Shown: positions 15,164-23,290 of the stretch, piece after piece
How the letters are laid out: the number at the start of each line of letters is the position of its first letter
Numbering within the stretch: the first letter of the stretch is position 1
Origin: JAIRQK01 sp047974135
GTDB lineage: Bacteria; Campylobacterota; Campylobacteria; Campylobacterales; Campylobacteraceae
Length of the DNA: 24,465 nucleotides
Direction: 5' to 3'
Assembly: GCA_047974135.1 (NCBI GenBank)
Contig: JBKECC010000010.1
Coordinates: forward strand, 1 to 24,465
Position numbers and translations under genes: made by a program
The notes under the pieces: model-generated
What the model saw: the letters and a program-made list of their open reading frames with translations, nothing else
What the model was told of the DNA's origin: nothing
The model's database searches: none

Positions 15164-17335
15164 GTGGTAATCTTTAAACGACTTTTAGTTATTTTTTGTT
15201 TATGTCAAAGTGTTTTGTATGCTTCATATAAAGAAGTTTTATTGATTCACTCTTATCACAAAGGTTCCAAGTGGGTAGATGATGTCTCAAGAGGAATCGA
15301 GGATGTTTTTGCCCCTTTTGATGAGTACCATGTAACTATAGAATATATGGATATGAAAAAAAATGAAGATGAACTTTATGTAAAGCAACTCTATACTCTT
15401 TTGGATTCAAAGCTAACACACAAGCGTTACGATGCAGTTATTGCTGTTGACAATGACGCTGCAGAATTTGTGCTAAAAAACAGAGATAAATTTTTTCGTG
15501 ATATTCCCATCATTTTTTCTGGTATTGAAGAGATAAATCCTCGCATTGATATCAAACTTGCCAACCAAGAAAAAATCCCTATAGTGTATGAGAGTAAAGA
15601 GATTGCTGTAAATATGGAGTTTCTTCAAACTATGATTCCTGATGTGAAAAATGTTTATATTATTAGTGATTCTTCAAAAGATATGGTGCAAATCAATCGT
15701 GTGTTTGAACAAGAGGCAAAAAAGCTTGAAGCAAAAGGTATTCACACTACACTAAATTTTAATGGTCACTTAGAGCAAATCGCTACAGATATTTCAAATC
15801 TACCTCCTAAAAGTGTTGTTTTACTTGGAACACTCCAACTGGACAATCTTGGCAATTATATACCATACTATAAAACAAGTGAACTTATAGGATACTCACT
15901 AGCACCCGTTTTTACTATAAGTGATGCGATGCTATCTAAAGGTGTTGTTGGAGGATATGTGTACCGTGGATATACAAACGGTGTTGACGCAGCTAAACTC
16001 GCATTAGATTATTTTAATGGCAACTTCGTAAATCCTTTAGAGCATATCGTTGTGCCTTCTGAATGGATTTTTGATTATGAAGTCATGAAAAAATACAACC
16101 TTGACTTTTCAAGAATACCAAAAGATGCCACTATGATTAACACGCCGGAGAGTTTTTTCGATAAACATAGAAAACTTATAGACAATGCTTTTATCGCATT
16201 TCCATTTATTTTGTTTTCATTATTTATAGCCATCATGTATATCTATTCACTTTATAAAAACGAAAAAAAGTTAGAGACAAGACGCTATTGGGAGCAAGTT
16301 CTTTTAAACAACATGAATAGCGCTCTTTTTTGGATAGATAAAAAAGGCATCATTAAGGGTTGCAATGAATCATTTTGTGTCTTTTTGGGCTTGCCTTTGG
16401 GTGAGATTATTTATAAAAATCTAAATGAAGTTTTTAATCAGTGTCCATCCATAGAAGAACTTTTTAGCTTAGAAAATATAGAGTTTTCCACCAATGAAAA
16501 GGTGTATCTTTTAAGAAGTCAACAATTTTTAGATACACAAGAAAAAAATAGTGGAATTGTGTGTGTTATCACAGATATTACAACTTCAAAACAGTTAGAA
16601 ATATATATGCAACTTAATATTCAACAGTCAAAACTAGCAGAGATAGGGGAAATGTTTTCTGCTATTGTTCATCAATGGAAAGTTCCTTTGGTTGAACTCT
16701 CAGCGGTGGCACATAAAATGCACTATTATGATCAAGAAAAAAAGTTAACAAGCGAGGATATACAAAAATTTTACGATATCATCATGCAACAAACAATCTA
16801 CATGAGTGAAACGATTGACGGCTTTCGTGATTTTATAAGACCAAGTAACGAGGTAAAATCTTTTAATCTTCAAGCAATTTTTCACGATATATTTACACTT
16901 TTATCTTACTCTTTGAAACATCACAATATAAAAATATCGTGTGATAACAATAAAGAGATAATACTGCTTGGTTATCCAAACGAGCTAAAACAAGTGTTTG
17001 TGAATCTTATAAACAATTCAAAAGATGCCATTTTAGAAGCAAGAGAAGAGGGTAAAACAGAAGCTGGTAATATAAAAATCGATATAAAACAAGATGCTGA
17101 TTTTGTGCAAATATACATAAATGATGATGGAATAGGTTTAAATAAAAACACACAAGAGAAGCTTTTTCAACCATTTTTTTCTACAAAACAAAAAGGCGAT
17201 GGTTTTGGACTGTATATGACAAAATTGATTATAGAAAATAAAATGCATGGAACAATTTTTCTCCAAGCAAAACAAGAAGGTGGTGCATGCGCTAAAATCA
17301 CGCTTCCTTTAGATAAAAAGGTGGATGAGATATGA
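15164..17335 (+). CDS. Sensor histidine kinase with periplasmic ABC-substrate-binding-type sensor and PAS domain
   Basis: A 723-residue membrane kinase. Order: signal peptide (MVIFKRLLVIFCLCQSVLYA), a periplasmic domain of the ABC_sub_bind type (about 23-325, starting KEVLLIHSYHKGSKWVDD), a membrane helix (341-363), a PAS domain (about 375-475), a dimerisation helix with the phosphorylated histidine H503 (IVHQWKVPL), and a HATPase domain with the N-box (ELKQVFVNLINNSKDA), DDGIGL (654-659) and GDGFGL (678-683). GTG at 15164 is chosen because AAAGGA lies 7 bases upstream; TTG at 15119 would bury the signal peptide. The stop overlaps the regulator start by 4 bases. The sensed molecule is probably a small periplasmic ligand. 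Confidence 0.93.
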   Translation: MVIFKRLLVIFCLCQSVLYASYKEVLLIHSYHKGSKWVDDVSRGIEDVFAPFDEYHVTIEYMDMKKNEDELYVKQLYTLLDSKLTHKRYDAVIAVDNDAAEFVLKNRDKFFRDIPIIFSGIEEINPRIDIKLANQEKIPIVYESKEIAVNMEFLQTMIPDVKNVYIISDSSKDMVQINRVFEQEAKKLEAKGIHTTLNFNGHLEQIATDISNLPPKSVVLLGTLQLDNLGNYIPYYKTSELIGYSLAPVFTISDAMLSKGVVGGYVYRGYTNGVDAAKLALDYFNGNFVNPLEHIVVPSEWIFDYEVMKKYNLDFSRIPKDATMINTPESFFDKHRKLIDNAFIAFPFILFSLFIAIMYIYSLYKNEKKLETRRYWEQVLLNNMNSALFWIDKKGIIKGCNESFCVFLGLPLGEIIYKNLNEVFNQCPSIEELFSLENIEFSTNEKVYLLRSQQFLDTQEKNSGIVCVITDITTSKQLEIYMQLNIQQSKLAEIGEMFSAIVHQWKVPLVELSAVAHKMHYYDQEKKLTSEDIQKFYDIIMQQTIYMSETIDGFRDFIRPSNEVKSFNLQAIFHDIFTLLSYSLKHHNIKISCDNNKEIILLGYPNELKQVFVNLINNSKDAILEAREEGKTEAGNIKIDIKQDADFVQIYINDDGIGLNKNTQEKLFQPFFSTKQKGDGFGLYMTKLIIENKMHGTIFLQAKQEGGACAKITLPLDKKVDEI

Positions 17336-17982
17336 AGATTTTACTACTTGAAGACAATGTAAGTTTAGCTGAAATAATCAAAGAGATGTTAGAGAAAAAA
17401 GGTCACAATATAGACTGGTTTGAAGATGGTGAAAAAGCACTATTTGCCATTACTGATGGTTATGATTGTTTTATTTTAGATGTTCAAGTACCAAATATGG
17501 ATGGTATCTCTTTACTAAAAGAGATACGAGAGCGAGAAAAAAAGACACCTATTTTAATCATAAGTGCCAATACGGAATTAGAAATCATTCAAAAGGCATA
17601 TGTCGCTGGATGTCAAGATTTTTTAAAAAAGCCGTTTTACATGTACGAATTAGAAAAGAAGATAGATTTGCTCTTTCCAAGCATGGAGCGCATTTTGCTT
17701 GATGAGGGTTACACGTTTTCCCTAAAAGATGAAGTTTTATACACTAAGGAGAACAAACCAATAGAGTTAACGCTAAAAGAGCGTCGTTTTTTAGTGCTTC
17801 TTGCCAAAACTCCAAATATTGCCGTGTCAAATGATTTGATTGAGCAGTATGTGTGGGAAGGAAGAGAGGCGAGCATCCTTGGGCTTCGTGGGCTTGTAAA
17901 ACGACTTCGTAAGAAGATGAGTGAAAAGAGTATAAAAACACAAGCCTATGCTTATAAACTTGTCACAAGAGACCCGTTTTAA
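17332..17982 (+). CDS. OmpR-type response regulator
   Basis: A 216-residue cytoplasmic regulator. The receiver domain (1-115) has the acidic pair E7-D8, phosphoacceptor D50 (DCFILDVQVPNMDG), the ISAN switch residue region and the conserved KKPF lysine. A winged-helix DNA-binding domain (about 125-213) follows: LTLKERRFLVLLAKTPN, then ILGLRGLVKRLRKKM and the wing TQAYAYKLV. ATG overlaps the kinase TGA, giving translational coupling. Likely targets are the divergent DoxX-like gene and its own operon. A near copy of the window's palindrome sits at 17636-17647, where a perfect copy would create a TAA in this frame. Confidence 0.93.
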   Translation: MKILLLEDNVSLAEIIKEMLEKKGHNIDWFEDGEKALFAITDGYDCFILDVQVPNMDGISLLKEIREREKKTPILIISANTELEIIQKAYVAGCQDFLKKPFYMYELEKKIDLLFPSMERILLDEGYTFSLKDEVLYTKENKPIELTLKERRFLVLLAKTPNIAVSNDLIEQYVWEGREASILGLRGLVKRLRKKMSEKSIKTQAYAYKLVTRDPF

Positions 17983-18026
17983 ACCAAGTTTTGCAAAGTA
18001 TTGTTTAAAATACCAACGAAGCTATA

Positions 18027-18101
18027 AATGTTTTACATGTAAAAGGCGTTGTAACTGACTACACGATAAGATGCCAAAAAGTTGGAATTAAGAGGAAGTA
18101 A
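18027..18101 (+). repeat. Fossil copy A of an SDR gene 3' end (left flank of the island)
   Basis: In frame this stretch reads VLHVKGVVTDYTIRCQKVGIKRK and then TAA, almost the same as the last residues of the SDR gene ending at 11532. Nothing SDR-like precedes it, so it is only a tail. About 64 of 72 bases match copy B at 19903-19974, in the same orientation. Confidence 0.8.
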
Positions 18102-18116
18102 GCATCAAATAATACA

Positions 18117-19782
18117 TTAATTATTTAAAATTTTTTTTATATGTTCTATAAAATTATTTTTTTCTTTTAAATTGCTATCGTCTTTGTTTACTATAAAACT
18201 AATAATTTTATTTTTGATATCATTTTCTAAAAAATTTTTATCCGATATTAGTTTTAAAAATTTTCTAAAAGAATTTTTAATTTCATTAGACAAGCCCAAT
18301 TTAATCTCGATATTTTTGATGAGATCACTTAGAATAATAGGAGAAAAAGCTTGTTCAAAAAATTTTTCAAAGGCTTTATTGTTTTTTTCAAGGTATTCAA
18401 TGACAATATATTCAACATTTTTTATAGGAAGAAAACAATGTTCATAAGACATATTAAATTTTTTTGTTTTTTTTAAATCCTCTTTTGACACATCTCCATC
18501 AAAAACTGCTAAAATATTTGCGCTACCAAAAATTTTTTGTTTAGAGTTTATGTCTGTTATTTCTGCAACCTTGTCTTTCCCACCAATAGGAAGAATTTTA
18601 TAAAGCATTTTATCCAGATCAAAATTATTAATAACTTCTTTAATAAATAGTTCCGCCAATTCATCCTCAACTAAAATTATTTTATCATATCTACACATTT
18701 TATATAATTTTGCTTCAACATAGGCTGGATATATAGGTGAATAAAAAACACTGTTGCCTGCAGAATCCGTGTCTAAATAATGTATATTTTCGGCTTCTAT
18801 CTGATCTATAATGTGTATCGAAGGTGTTGCTAAAATAATTATAAGATTAAACTCTTTTTTAAATTGTAATAATTTTTCAATTAATCTTTTTTGAGCAAGT
18901 GGATAGAGAGAAATTTCAATTTCATCAATGATAATAATGCTTGGTTTATCACTTTTATTTTTTATTATTTTTGATAAAAAAGAAAGTACTGATATTAAAA
19001 AGTATTCACCGGTACTCAATAAAAAATCTTTAATATACCCATCGCTGGTTTTTAACGCATAAAATGTATAATTATGGTCTTTGATTTGTAAGTTATGGTC
19101 TTTTTTTCTGCGTAATGCAAATATTTTTTTCAAATTATTAAATTTAGAATTTTTTGTATCAGAAAGAATATAGTTCATATTGTTAATAATAAACTTATCC
19201 GCATCATCTATTTTGTCAGTATTTTCTACTTCAATATTTCTCATATTGTAATCAATTTTTTTAAATCTGTTTCCATTGAGCACGGATGACTCAAAAAAAC
19301 CATTTAATTTATCCAAAGAATAAGTTTCAAGTGGTCTCCAACTTGGATCTTTTATAAATGTATAGTTATTGTTTTCATCGTTTGTTGTAATTGTGTATGT
19401 AATTTTACTTTTTTCAAAACCTTTGCCTAAAAATTCTCTAGATAATATTGATGGTTGAACTAATTTTGCTAAAGATGTAATAAATGTAGATTTTCCGCAA
19501 CCATTTTCTCCAATTATTGCATAAATTCCAGATTTGTATTGAAAATTCCATTCTAAATTTAGTGTTTTGTATATGGATAGATATTGTTTGTGAATTTTTT
19601 TTGCTGTTTGGATTGCTATCTACGCCCGTTATAATATAATTTGCTAATCTTTCTGCTAGTTGTAAACTTATGCTTGATGTTAATTTAATATCAATTCCAA
19701 GAGCAATTGCTTTCTCAATTACGTCTTTACTTTTTAATCCAAGTTCTTTGGCTATATCACTTATTTTAACTTTATCAACCAT
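18117..19782 (-). pseudogene. IF2_N-like domain fused to OLD-type AAA ATPase/TOPRIM protein, frameshifted at A8
   Basis: If one A is removed from the run of eight at 19595-19602, a single 554-residue protein results. Residues 1-52 (MVDKVKISDIAKELGLKSKD onward, to ANYI) resemble the N-terminal domain of translation initiation factor IF-2. Then come Walker A GENGCGKST (91-99), an ABC-type signature LSTGEYF (about 255-261), Walker B IIIIDE (282-287), and a C-terminal TOPRIM-like part with ILVEDELAELF and VFDGDV. This is the layout of OLD-family ATPase-nucleases, many of which act in phage defence. The ATPase frame has no ATG upstream of the run, only a TAG, so as written the two halves are separate. 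The downstream frame alone could start only at TTG 19316, without Walker A. It has a very AT-rich composition, no copy of the window's palindrome, and direct-repeat flanks, all signs of transfer. Confidence 0.75.
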
Positions 19783-19871
19783 ATTTATTCATCCAATTAA
19801 AATGTTTTATAAAATTGTTATAATATTATTAAAAATAAAATTTTGCAATATTTTCAAGAAATAAAACAAAA

Positions 19872-19973
19872 GACATAGCCATCATTTTAGTCGTGTTTGA
19901 TATTTTACATGTAAAAGACGTTGTAGCTGACTATACGATAAGATGCCAAAAAGTTAGTATTAAGAAAAAATAA
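19872..19973 (+). repeat. Fossil copy B of an SDR gene 3' end (right flank of the island)
   Basis: In frame this reads VVFDILHVKDVVADYTIRCQ and then KVSIKKK and TAA, homologous to the C-terminus of the SDR ending at 11532. It extends about 10 residues further upstream than copy A. Copies A and B share TIRCQKV where the intact gene has TIRPQKV, so they derive from one another or from a lost paralogue. Confidence 0.8.
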
Positions 19974-19990
19974 GAAGACTGTTTTATTTA

Positions 19991-20002
19991 TTTACATGTA
20001 AA
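19991..20002. repeat. TTTACATGTAAA iterated palindrome
   Basis: Exact copy just after fossil copy B and 77 bases before the transporter start. Another exact copy lies within copy B at 19904-19915. Confidence 0.7.
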
Positions 20003-20078
20003 CCAAATAAAAATTTTATTTCACAAAAGATATAATCATCCTTGCTAAAAATTTAGCCAAACTAAAACAAGGTACTTT

Positions 20079-21398
20079 ATGAAAGATACTGCTCACAAGA
20101 GAAGGATACTGGGTTCTCAAGATTACAAAACGCTTTCACTTTCTGCTCTTGGAGGAGCTTTAGAATTTTACGATTTCATCATCTTTGCATTTTTTTCTGT
20201 TGTTATTTCAAAACTATTTTTTCCACCTGATATGCCTTTGTGGCTTAGTCAACTTCAAACATTTGGAATTTTTGCTGCTGGTTATTTGGTTCGTCCATTT
20301 GGCGGCATTGTGATGGCTCACTTTGGAGACTTGATAGGCAGAAAAAAGATGTTCACACTTAGTATATTTTTGATGGCATTGCCAACTTTGCTTATAGGTT
20401 TTTTGCCTACATATTCAAGCTTTTTAGGTTATGGCGCACCTATACTTTTACTACTTTTTCGCGTTTGTCAAGGTTTAGCAGTTGGCGGAGAAGTGCCTGG
20501 AGCTTGGACTTTTGTATCTGAACATGTACCAAAAGATAGAGTAGGGATTGCTTGTGGTATTTTAACAGCTGGACTTAGTCTTGGTATATTTTTAGGTTCA
20601 CTCGTGTTTCTTATCATGAATAGCTCTTTAACAACTGAAGAGATGAATGCTTGGGGATGGAGAGTTCCTTTTATAGTTGGCGGTATCTTTGGTTTTATAG
20701 CTATGTATTTAAGACATTTTTTACAAGAGACACCTATCTTTATAGAGATGCAAAAAAGAAAAGAGAAAGAGACGAAAAAGAAGTTACCAGTTTTGACCGT
20801 TCTCTCGCAGTTTCTTCCACAAGTTACTCTTTCTATGCTTTTGACATGGGTACTTTCAGCTGGAATCATGATAATGTTCATAGTTTCACATACATATCTT
20901 GGAGAAAAAGGTTTTGGCTTTGCAAATACAAACATAGCAGATGCAAAACTCATAGGAACAGTTGGACTTATGCTTGGTTGTATTATTTACGGTCTTTTAG
21001 CAGATAGATTTCCTATCGGGAAAATCATAACGGGGGGTTGTTTTATAGCAACACTTTCACTAATAGCGTTTTTTTCACTACTAGATAATTCAAACATAAC
21101 ATCATTTTATGTGCTTTATTTTATAGCTGGAACTTGTGTTGGCGTTGTTGGTTGCTTTGCTGTTTATATGGTAAGAGCCTTCATTGCTGAAGTTAGATAT
21201 AGTGGCGTGTCGTTTTCGTTTAATGTTGCTTACGCTATTGCTGGTGGATTAACATCCATCTTTATACCTTTTTTATCAACCGTTTTTAGCAAATATGCTT
21301 CTGGTTTTTACGTCATATCTTTGTTTATCATAGGCATTTTGGTTGGTCTTTATATAACGCTTAGCAATCAAGAAAAAAAGTTTGCTACAGATATTTAA
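20079..21398 (+). CDS. MFS transporter of the metabolite:H+ symporter (MHS) family
   Basis: A 439-residue, 12-helix transporter. It starts with the MHS pattern GALEFYDFIIFAFFSVVI, has the loop motif GDLIGRKKMF between helices 2 and 3, then RVCQGLAVGGEVPGAWTFVSEH in helix 4-5, and a charged central loop (MQKRKEKETKKK) between helices 6 and 7. MHS members take up organic acids, proline or betaine with protons. The exact substrate is not readable, but the downstream aconitase-family genes suggest an organic acid. The start is ATG with AAGG upstream. A short dyad GCTAAA-AA-TTTAGC lies at 20044-20057, just before the start, and may be an operator. Confidence 0.9.
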   Translation: MKDTAHKRRILGSQDYKTLSLSALGGALEFYDFIIFAFFSVVISKLFFPPDMPLWLSQLQTFGIFAAGYLVRPFGGIVMAHFGDLIGRKKMFTLSIFLMALPTLLIGFLPTYSSFLGYGAPILLLLFRVCQGLAVGGEVPGAWTFVSEHVPKDRVGIACGILTAGLSLGIFLGSLVFLIMNSSLTTEEMNAWGWRVPFIVGGIFGFIAMYLRHFLQETPIFIEMQKRKEKETKKKLPVLTVLSQFLPQVTLSMLLTWVLSAGIMIMFIVSHTYLGEKGFGFANTNIADAKLIGTVGLMLGCIIYGLLADRFPIGKIITGGCFIATLSLIAFFSLLDNSNITSFYVLYFIAGTCVGVVGCFAVYMVRAFIAEVRYSGVSFSFNVAYAIAGGLTSIFIPFLSTVFSKYASGFYVISLFIIGILVGLYITLSNQEKKFATDI

Positions 21399-21410
21399 TT
21401 TTTAACTACT

Positions 21411-21438
21411 CTTACATGTAAAACCTTTTACATGTAAG
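21411..21438. repeat. Composite inverted repeat built of two TTACATGTAA palindromes
   Basis: The arm CTTACATGTAAAA (21411-21423) is followed by CC and then its exact reverse complement (21426-21438). Each arm is itself a near-perfect copy of the iterated palindrome. It lies 13 bases past the transporter stop and 90 bases before the next start. As RNA it can fold as a 13-base-pair stem or as two small hairpins; no T-run follows. Confidence 0.7.
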
Positions 21439-21527
21439 AAAATCCCTCAATGCAGTCTTTTTAACCATAGTTTTTATAAAAAAAGTAATATAATTTTGGA
21501 AGTTTATATATTACAAAGGCAGTAAAC

Positions 21528-22778
21528 ATGCATGCAATTCACAAGTTATTGGCAAAAAAGGCAGGCAAAAAAGAGGTTAGTGTTGGTGAGATTGTAAACT
21601 GCACAGTCGACATAGCAGGCATCAACGATTTATACTTGCAAACCGTTCGCTCTTTTTATGAGATGGGAGGCAAAAAGGTGCATTCTCCACAAAATGTTGT
21701 TATGTTTTTAGACCACTATGCTCCTGCTTCAACCATAATGCAAGCAGAAAATCAAAAGCAATTTCGAGAGTTTTGTAAAACTCAAAATATAGATAAACTC
21801 ATGGATATAAACGAAGGAGTTTGCCATCAAGTTTTAGCTGACTATGGTTTAGCACACCCTGGCGAAATCGTAGTTATAACAGACTCACACACAACAACTC
21901 ACGGAGCTTTTGGAGCTTTTGGCACAGGAGTTGGAGCGACTGATTTGGCTATCATCCTAGCAACTGGAAAGCTTTGGTTTAGAGTTCCTGAAGTTGTGAA
22001 GATAAACTTTGAAGGAAAACTGCCAAAAGGTGTTTATGCAAAAGATATGATTCTTTATGCTATTGGAAAACTAAAAGCAGATTTTGCTGTTTATAAAGCT
22101 GTTGAGTTTAGTGGAAGCGCTTTGCAACACTTAAATATATCAGAAAGAATGGCACTTTGTAACATGAGTACAGAGATGGGTGCAAAAACAAGTTACATCA
22201 AACCAGACAGTATAACTTTAAAGTTTTTAGAGAAAAATGTAACAAGAGAGTATGAGATATATGAAACAGATAAAGATTTTAAATATAGCGATGAGGTAAC
22301 CTTTGATGTGAGTAAGCTTCAAGCACAACTTTCAGCTCCTTCAAGTGTTGACAATGTTCATGATTTAAGTAAGTTTGTTGGCACAAAGATAAACCAAGCG
22401 TATCTTGGTTCATGTACTGGCGGAAGAGTCGAAGACATAGGCATAGCTGCAAAAGTTTTAAAGGGTAAAAAAGTCTCAAAAGATACAAGATTTGTTATCG
22501 TTCCAGCTTCCAAGAAGGTATTTTTAGAAGCTATGGAAAAAGGTTTTGTTCAAGATTTAGTAGAAGCTGGAGCAACCTTTGTAACTCCTGGATGTGCTGC
22601 TTGTCTTGGAACTCATGAGGGAATGATAGCAAGCGGGGAAACCTGTATAACAACAACAAACCGTAACTTTCCTGGACGCATGGGAAGTGTTAGTGCAAAT
22701 ATATATCTAGGCTCACCACTAAGTGTTGCAGTTGCTGCTTTAAATGGCGAGATAGCAGATCCAACTTTTTACATGTAA
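21528..22778 (+). CDS. leuC: Aconitase-family hydro-lyase large subunit (3-isopropylmalate dehydratase type)
   Basis: A 416-residue [4Fe-4S] hydro-lyase large subunit, of the shorter LeuC2/homoaconitase-type length, not the about 470-residue LeuC1 type. Cluster cysteines are C296 (LGSCTGGR), C356 and C359 (PGCAACLG). Other family motifs are TDSHTTTHGAFGAFGTGVGATD (118-139) and TNRNFPGRMGS. Such enzymes isomerise 2- to 3-isopropylmalate in leucine synthesis; homoaconitate or methylmalate-type substrates are alternatives. ATG has AAAGG 8 bases upstream. The TAA stop lies inside a copy of the iterated palindrome (22768-22779). The small subunit follows at once. The symbol is given for the family; specificity is not certain. 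Confidence 0.85.
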   Translation: MHAIHKLLAKKAGKKEVSVGEIVNCTVDIAGINDLYLQTVRSFYEMGGKKVHSPQNVVMFLDHYAPASTIMQAENQKQFREFCKTQNIDKLMDINEGVCHQVLADYGLAHPGEIVVITDSHTTTHGAFGAFGTGVGATDLAIILATGKLWFRVPEVVKINFEGKLPKGVYAKDMILYAIGKLKADFAVYKAVEFSGSALQHLNISERMALCNMSTEMGAKTSYIKPDSITLKFLEKNVTREYEIYETDKDFKYSDEVTFDVSKLQAQLSAPSSVDNVHDLSKFVGTKINQAYLGSCTGGRVEDIGIAAKVLKGKKVSKDTRFVIVPASKKVFLEAMEKGFVQDLVEAGATFVTPGCAACLGTHEGMIASGETCITTTNRNFPGRMGSVSANIYLGSPLSVAVAALNGEIADPTFYM

Positions 22779-22779
22779 G
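22768..22779. repeat. Palindrome copy spanning the large-subunit stop and small-subunit RBS
   Basis: TTTACATGTAAG, one base from the consensus. It contains the TAA stop (22776-22778) of the large subunit and the first bases of AAGGA, the ribosome-binding site of the small subunit. Confidence 0.65.
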
Positions 22780-22789
22780 GATGAAAAAA

Positions 22790-23290
22790 ATGCAAAATAT
22801 TTTAAATGGAAAAGTTTTTTTATTTGGAAACAATGTCGATACTGACCAGATTTATCCAGGTCGTTTTGTGGAATTTACAGATGTTAGTGATGTTGCAAAA
22901 TATGCGATGTTTGGAGCAGATGAAAATTTTACAAAAAAGATAAAAAGCGGAGATTTTATAGTTGGGGGAACTAACTTCGGGTGTGGAAGTAGCAGAGAGC
23001 ACGCAGCAATCACGCTAAAAGCCGTTGGAGTTGGAGCGGTTATAGCTGAAAGTTTCGCAAGGATTTTTTATAGAAACGGTATAAACTTAGGACTTCCTCT
23101 GCTTGTAGTTCCAAATATCACAAAGTTGGTAAAAGCTGGAGAGAGTATAAAAGTAAATATACAAACTTGTGAAATCACAAAAGATGATAAAGTTATAGCT
23201 AAAATTGAACCAATCTCAGAATACATGCTGAATATACTTAAAAATGGTGGCATAAAACCACTTATAAAAAAGGAATTAGAGAAAATATAG
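22790..23290 (+). CDS. leuD: Aconitase-family hydro-lyase small subunit (3-isopropylmalate dehydratase type)
   Basis: A 166-residue small (swivel-domain) subunit partnering the preceding large subunit. Family motifs are GNNVDTDQIYPGRF, GGTNFGCGSSREHA and ESFARIFYRNGINLGLP. ATG at 22790 is chosen because AGGA lies 8 bases upstream; ATG at 22781 directly abuts the AGG. The segment that sets substrate specificity in this family (YLVY or YLRT type after PGR/PAR in archaeal homologues) reads FVEF here, so the substrate is less certain than the fold. Confidence 0.85.
   Translation: MQNILNGKVFLFGNNVDTDQIYPGRFVEFTDVSDVAKYAMFGADENFTKKIKSGDFIVGGTNFGCGSSREHAAITLKAVGVGAVIAESFARIFYRNGINLGLPLLVVPNITKLVKAGESIKVNIQTCEITKDDKVIAKIEPISEYMLNILKNGGIKPLIKKELEKI

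Noticed and set aside
18172..18447. Plus-strand open frame of 91 codons within the ATPase island
   Set aside because: Hydrophobic, F-rich translation arises from the AT-rich antisense of the ATPase; no domain or ribosome-binding site.
18117..19316. The ATPase downstream frame as a complete 399-residue gene starting at TTG 19316
   Set aside because: The frame is open and homologous for a further 90 or so codons upstream and contains the Walker A motif there, so the TTG is only an artefact of lacking an ATG.
19438..19782. The IF2_N-like frame as a separate 114-residue protein
   Set aside because: After the A8 run its translation loses all pattern, while the overlapping frame carries the ATPase; the two are parts of one gene.
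20468..20953. Open frame of 161 codons antisense to the MHS transporter
   Set aside because: Mirror of a membrane-protein gene; no independent coding features.
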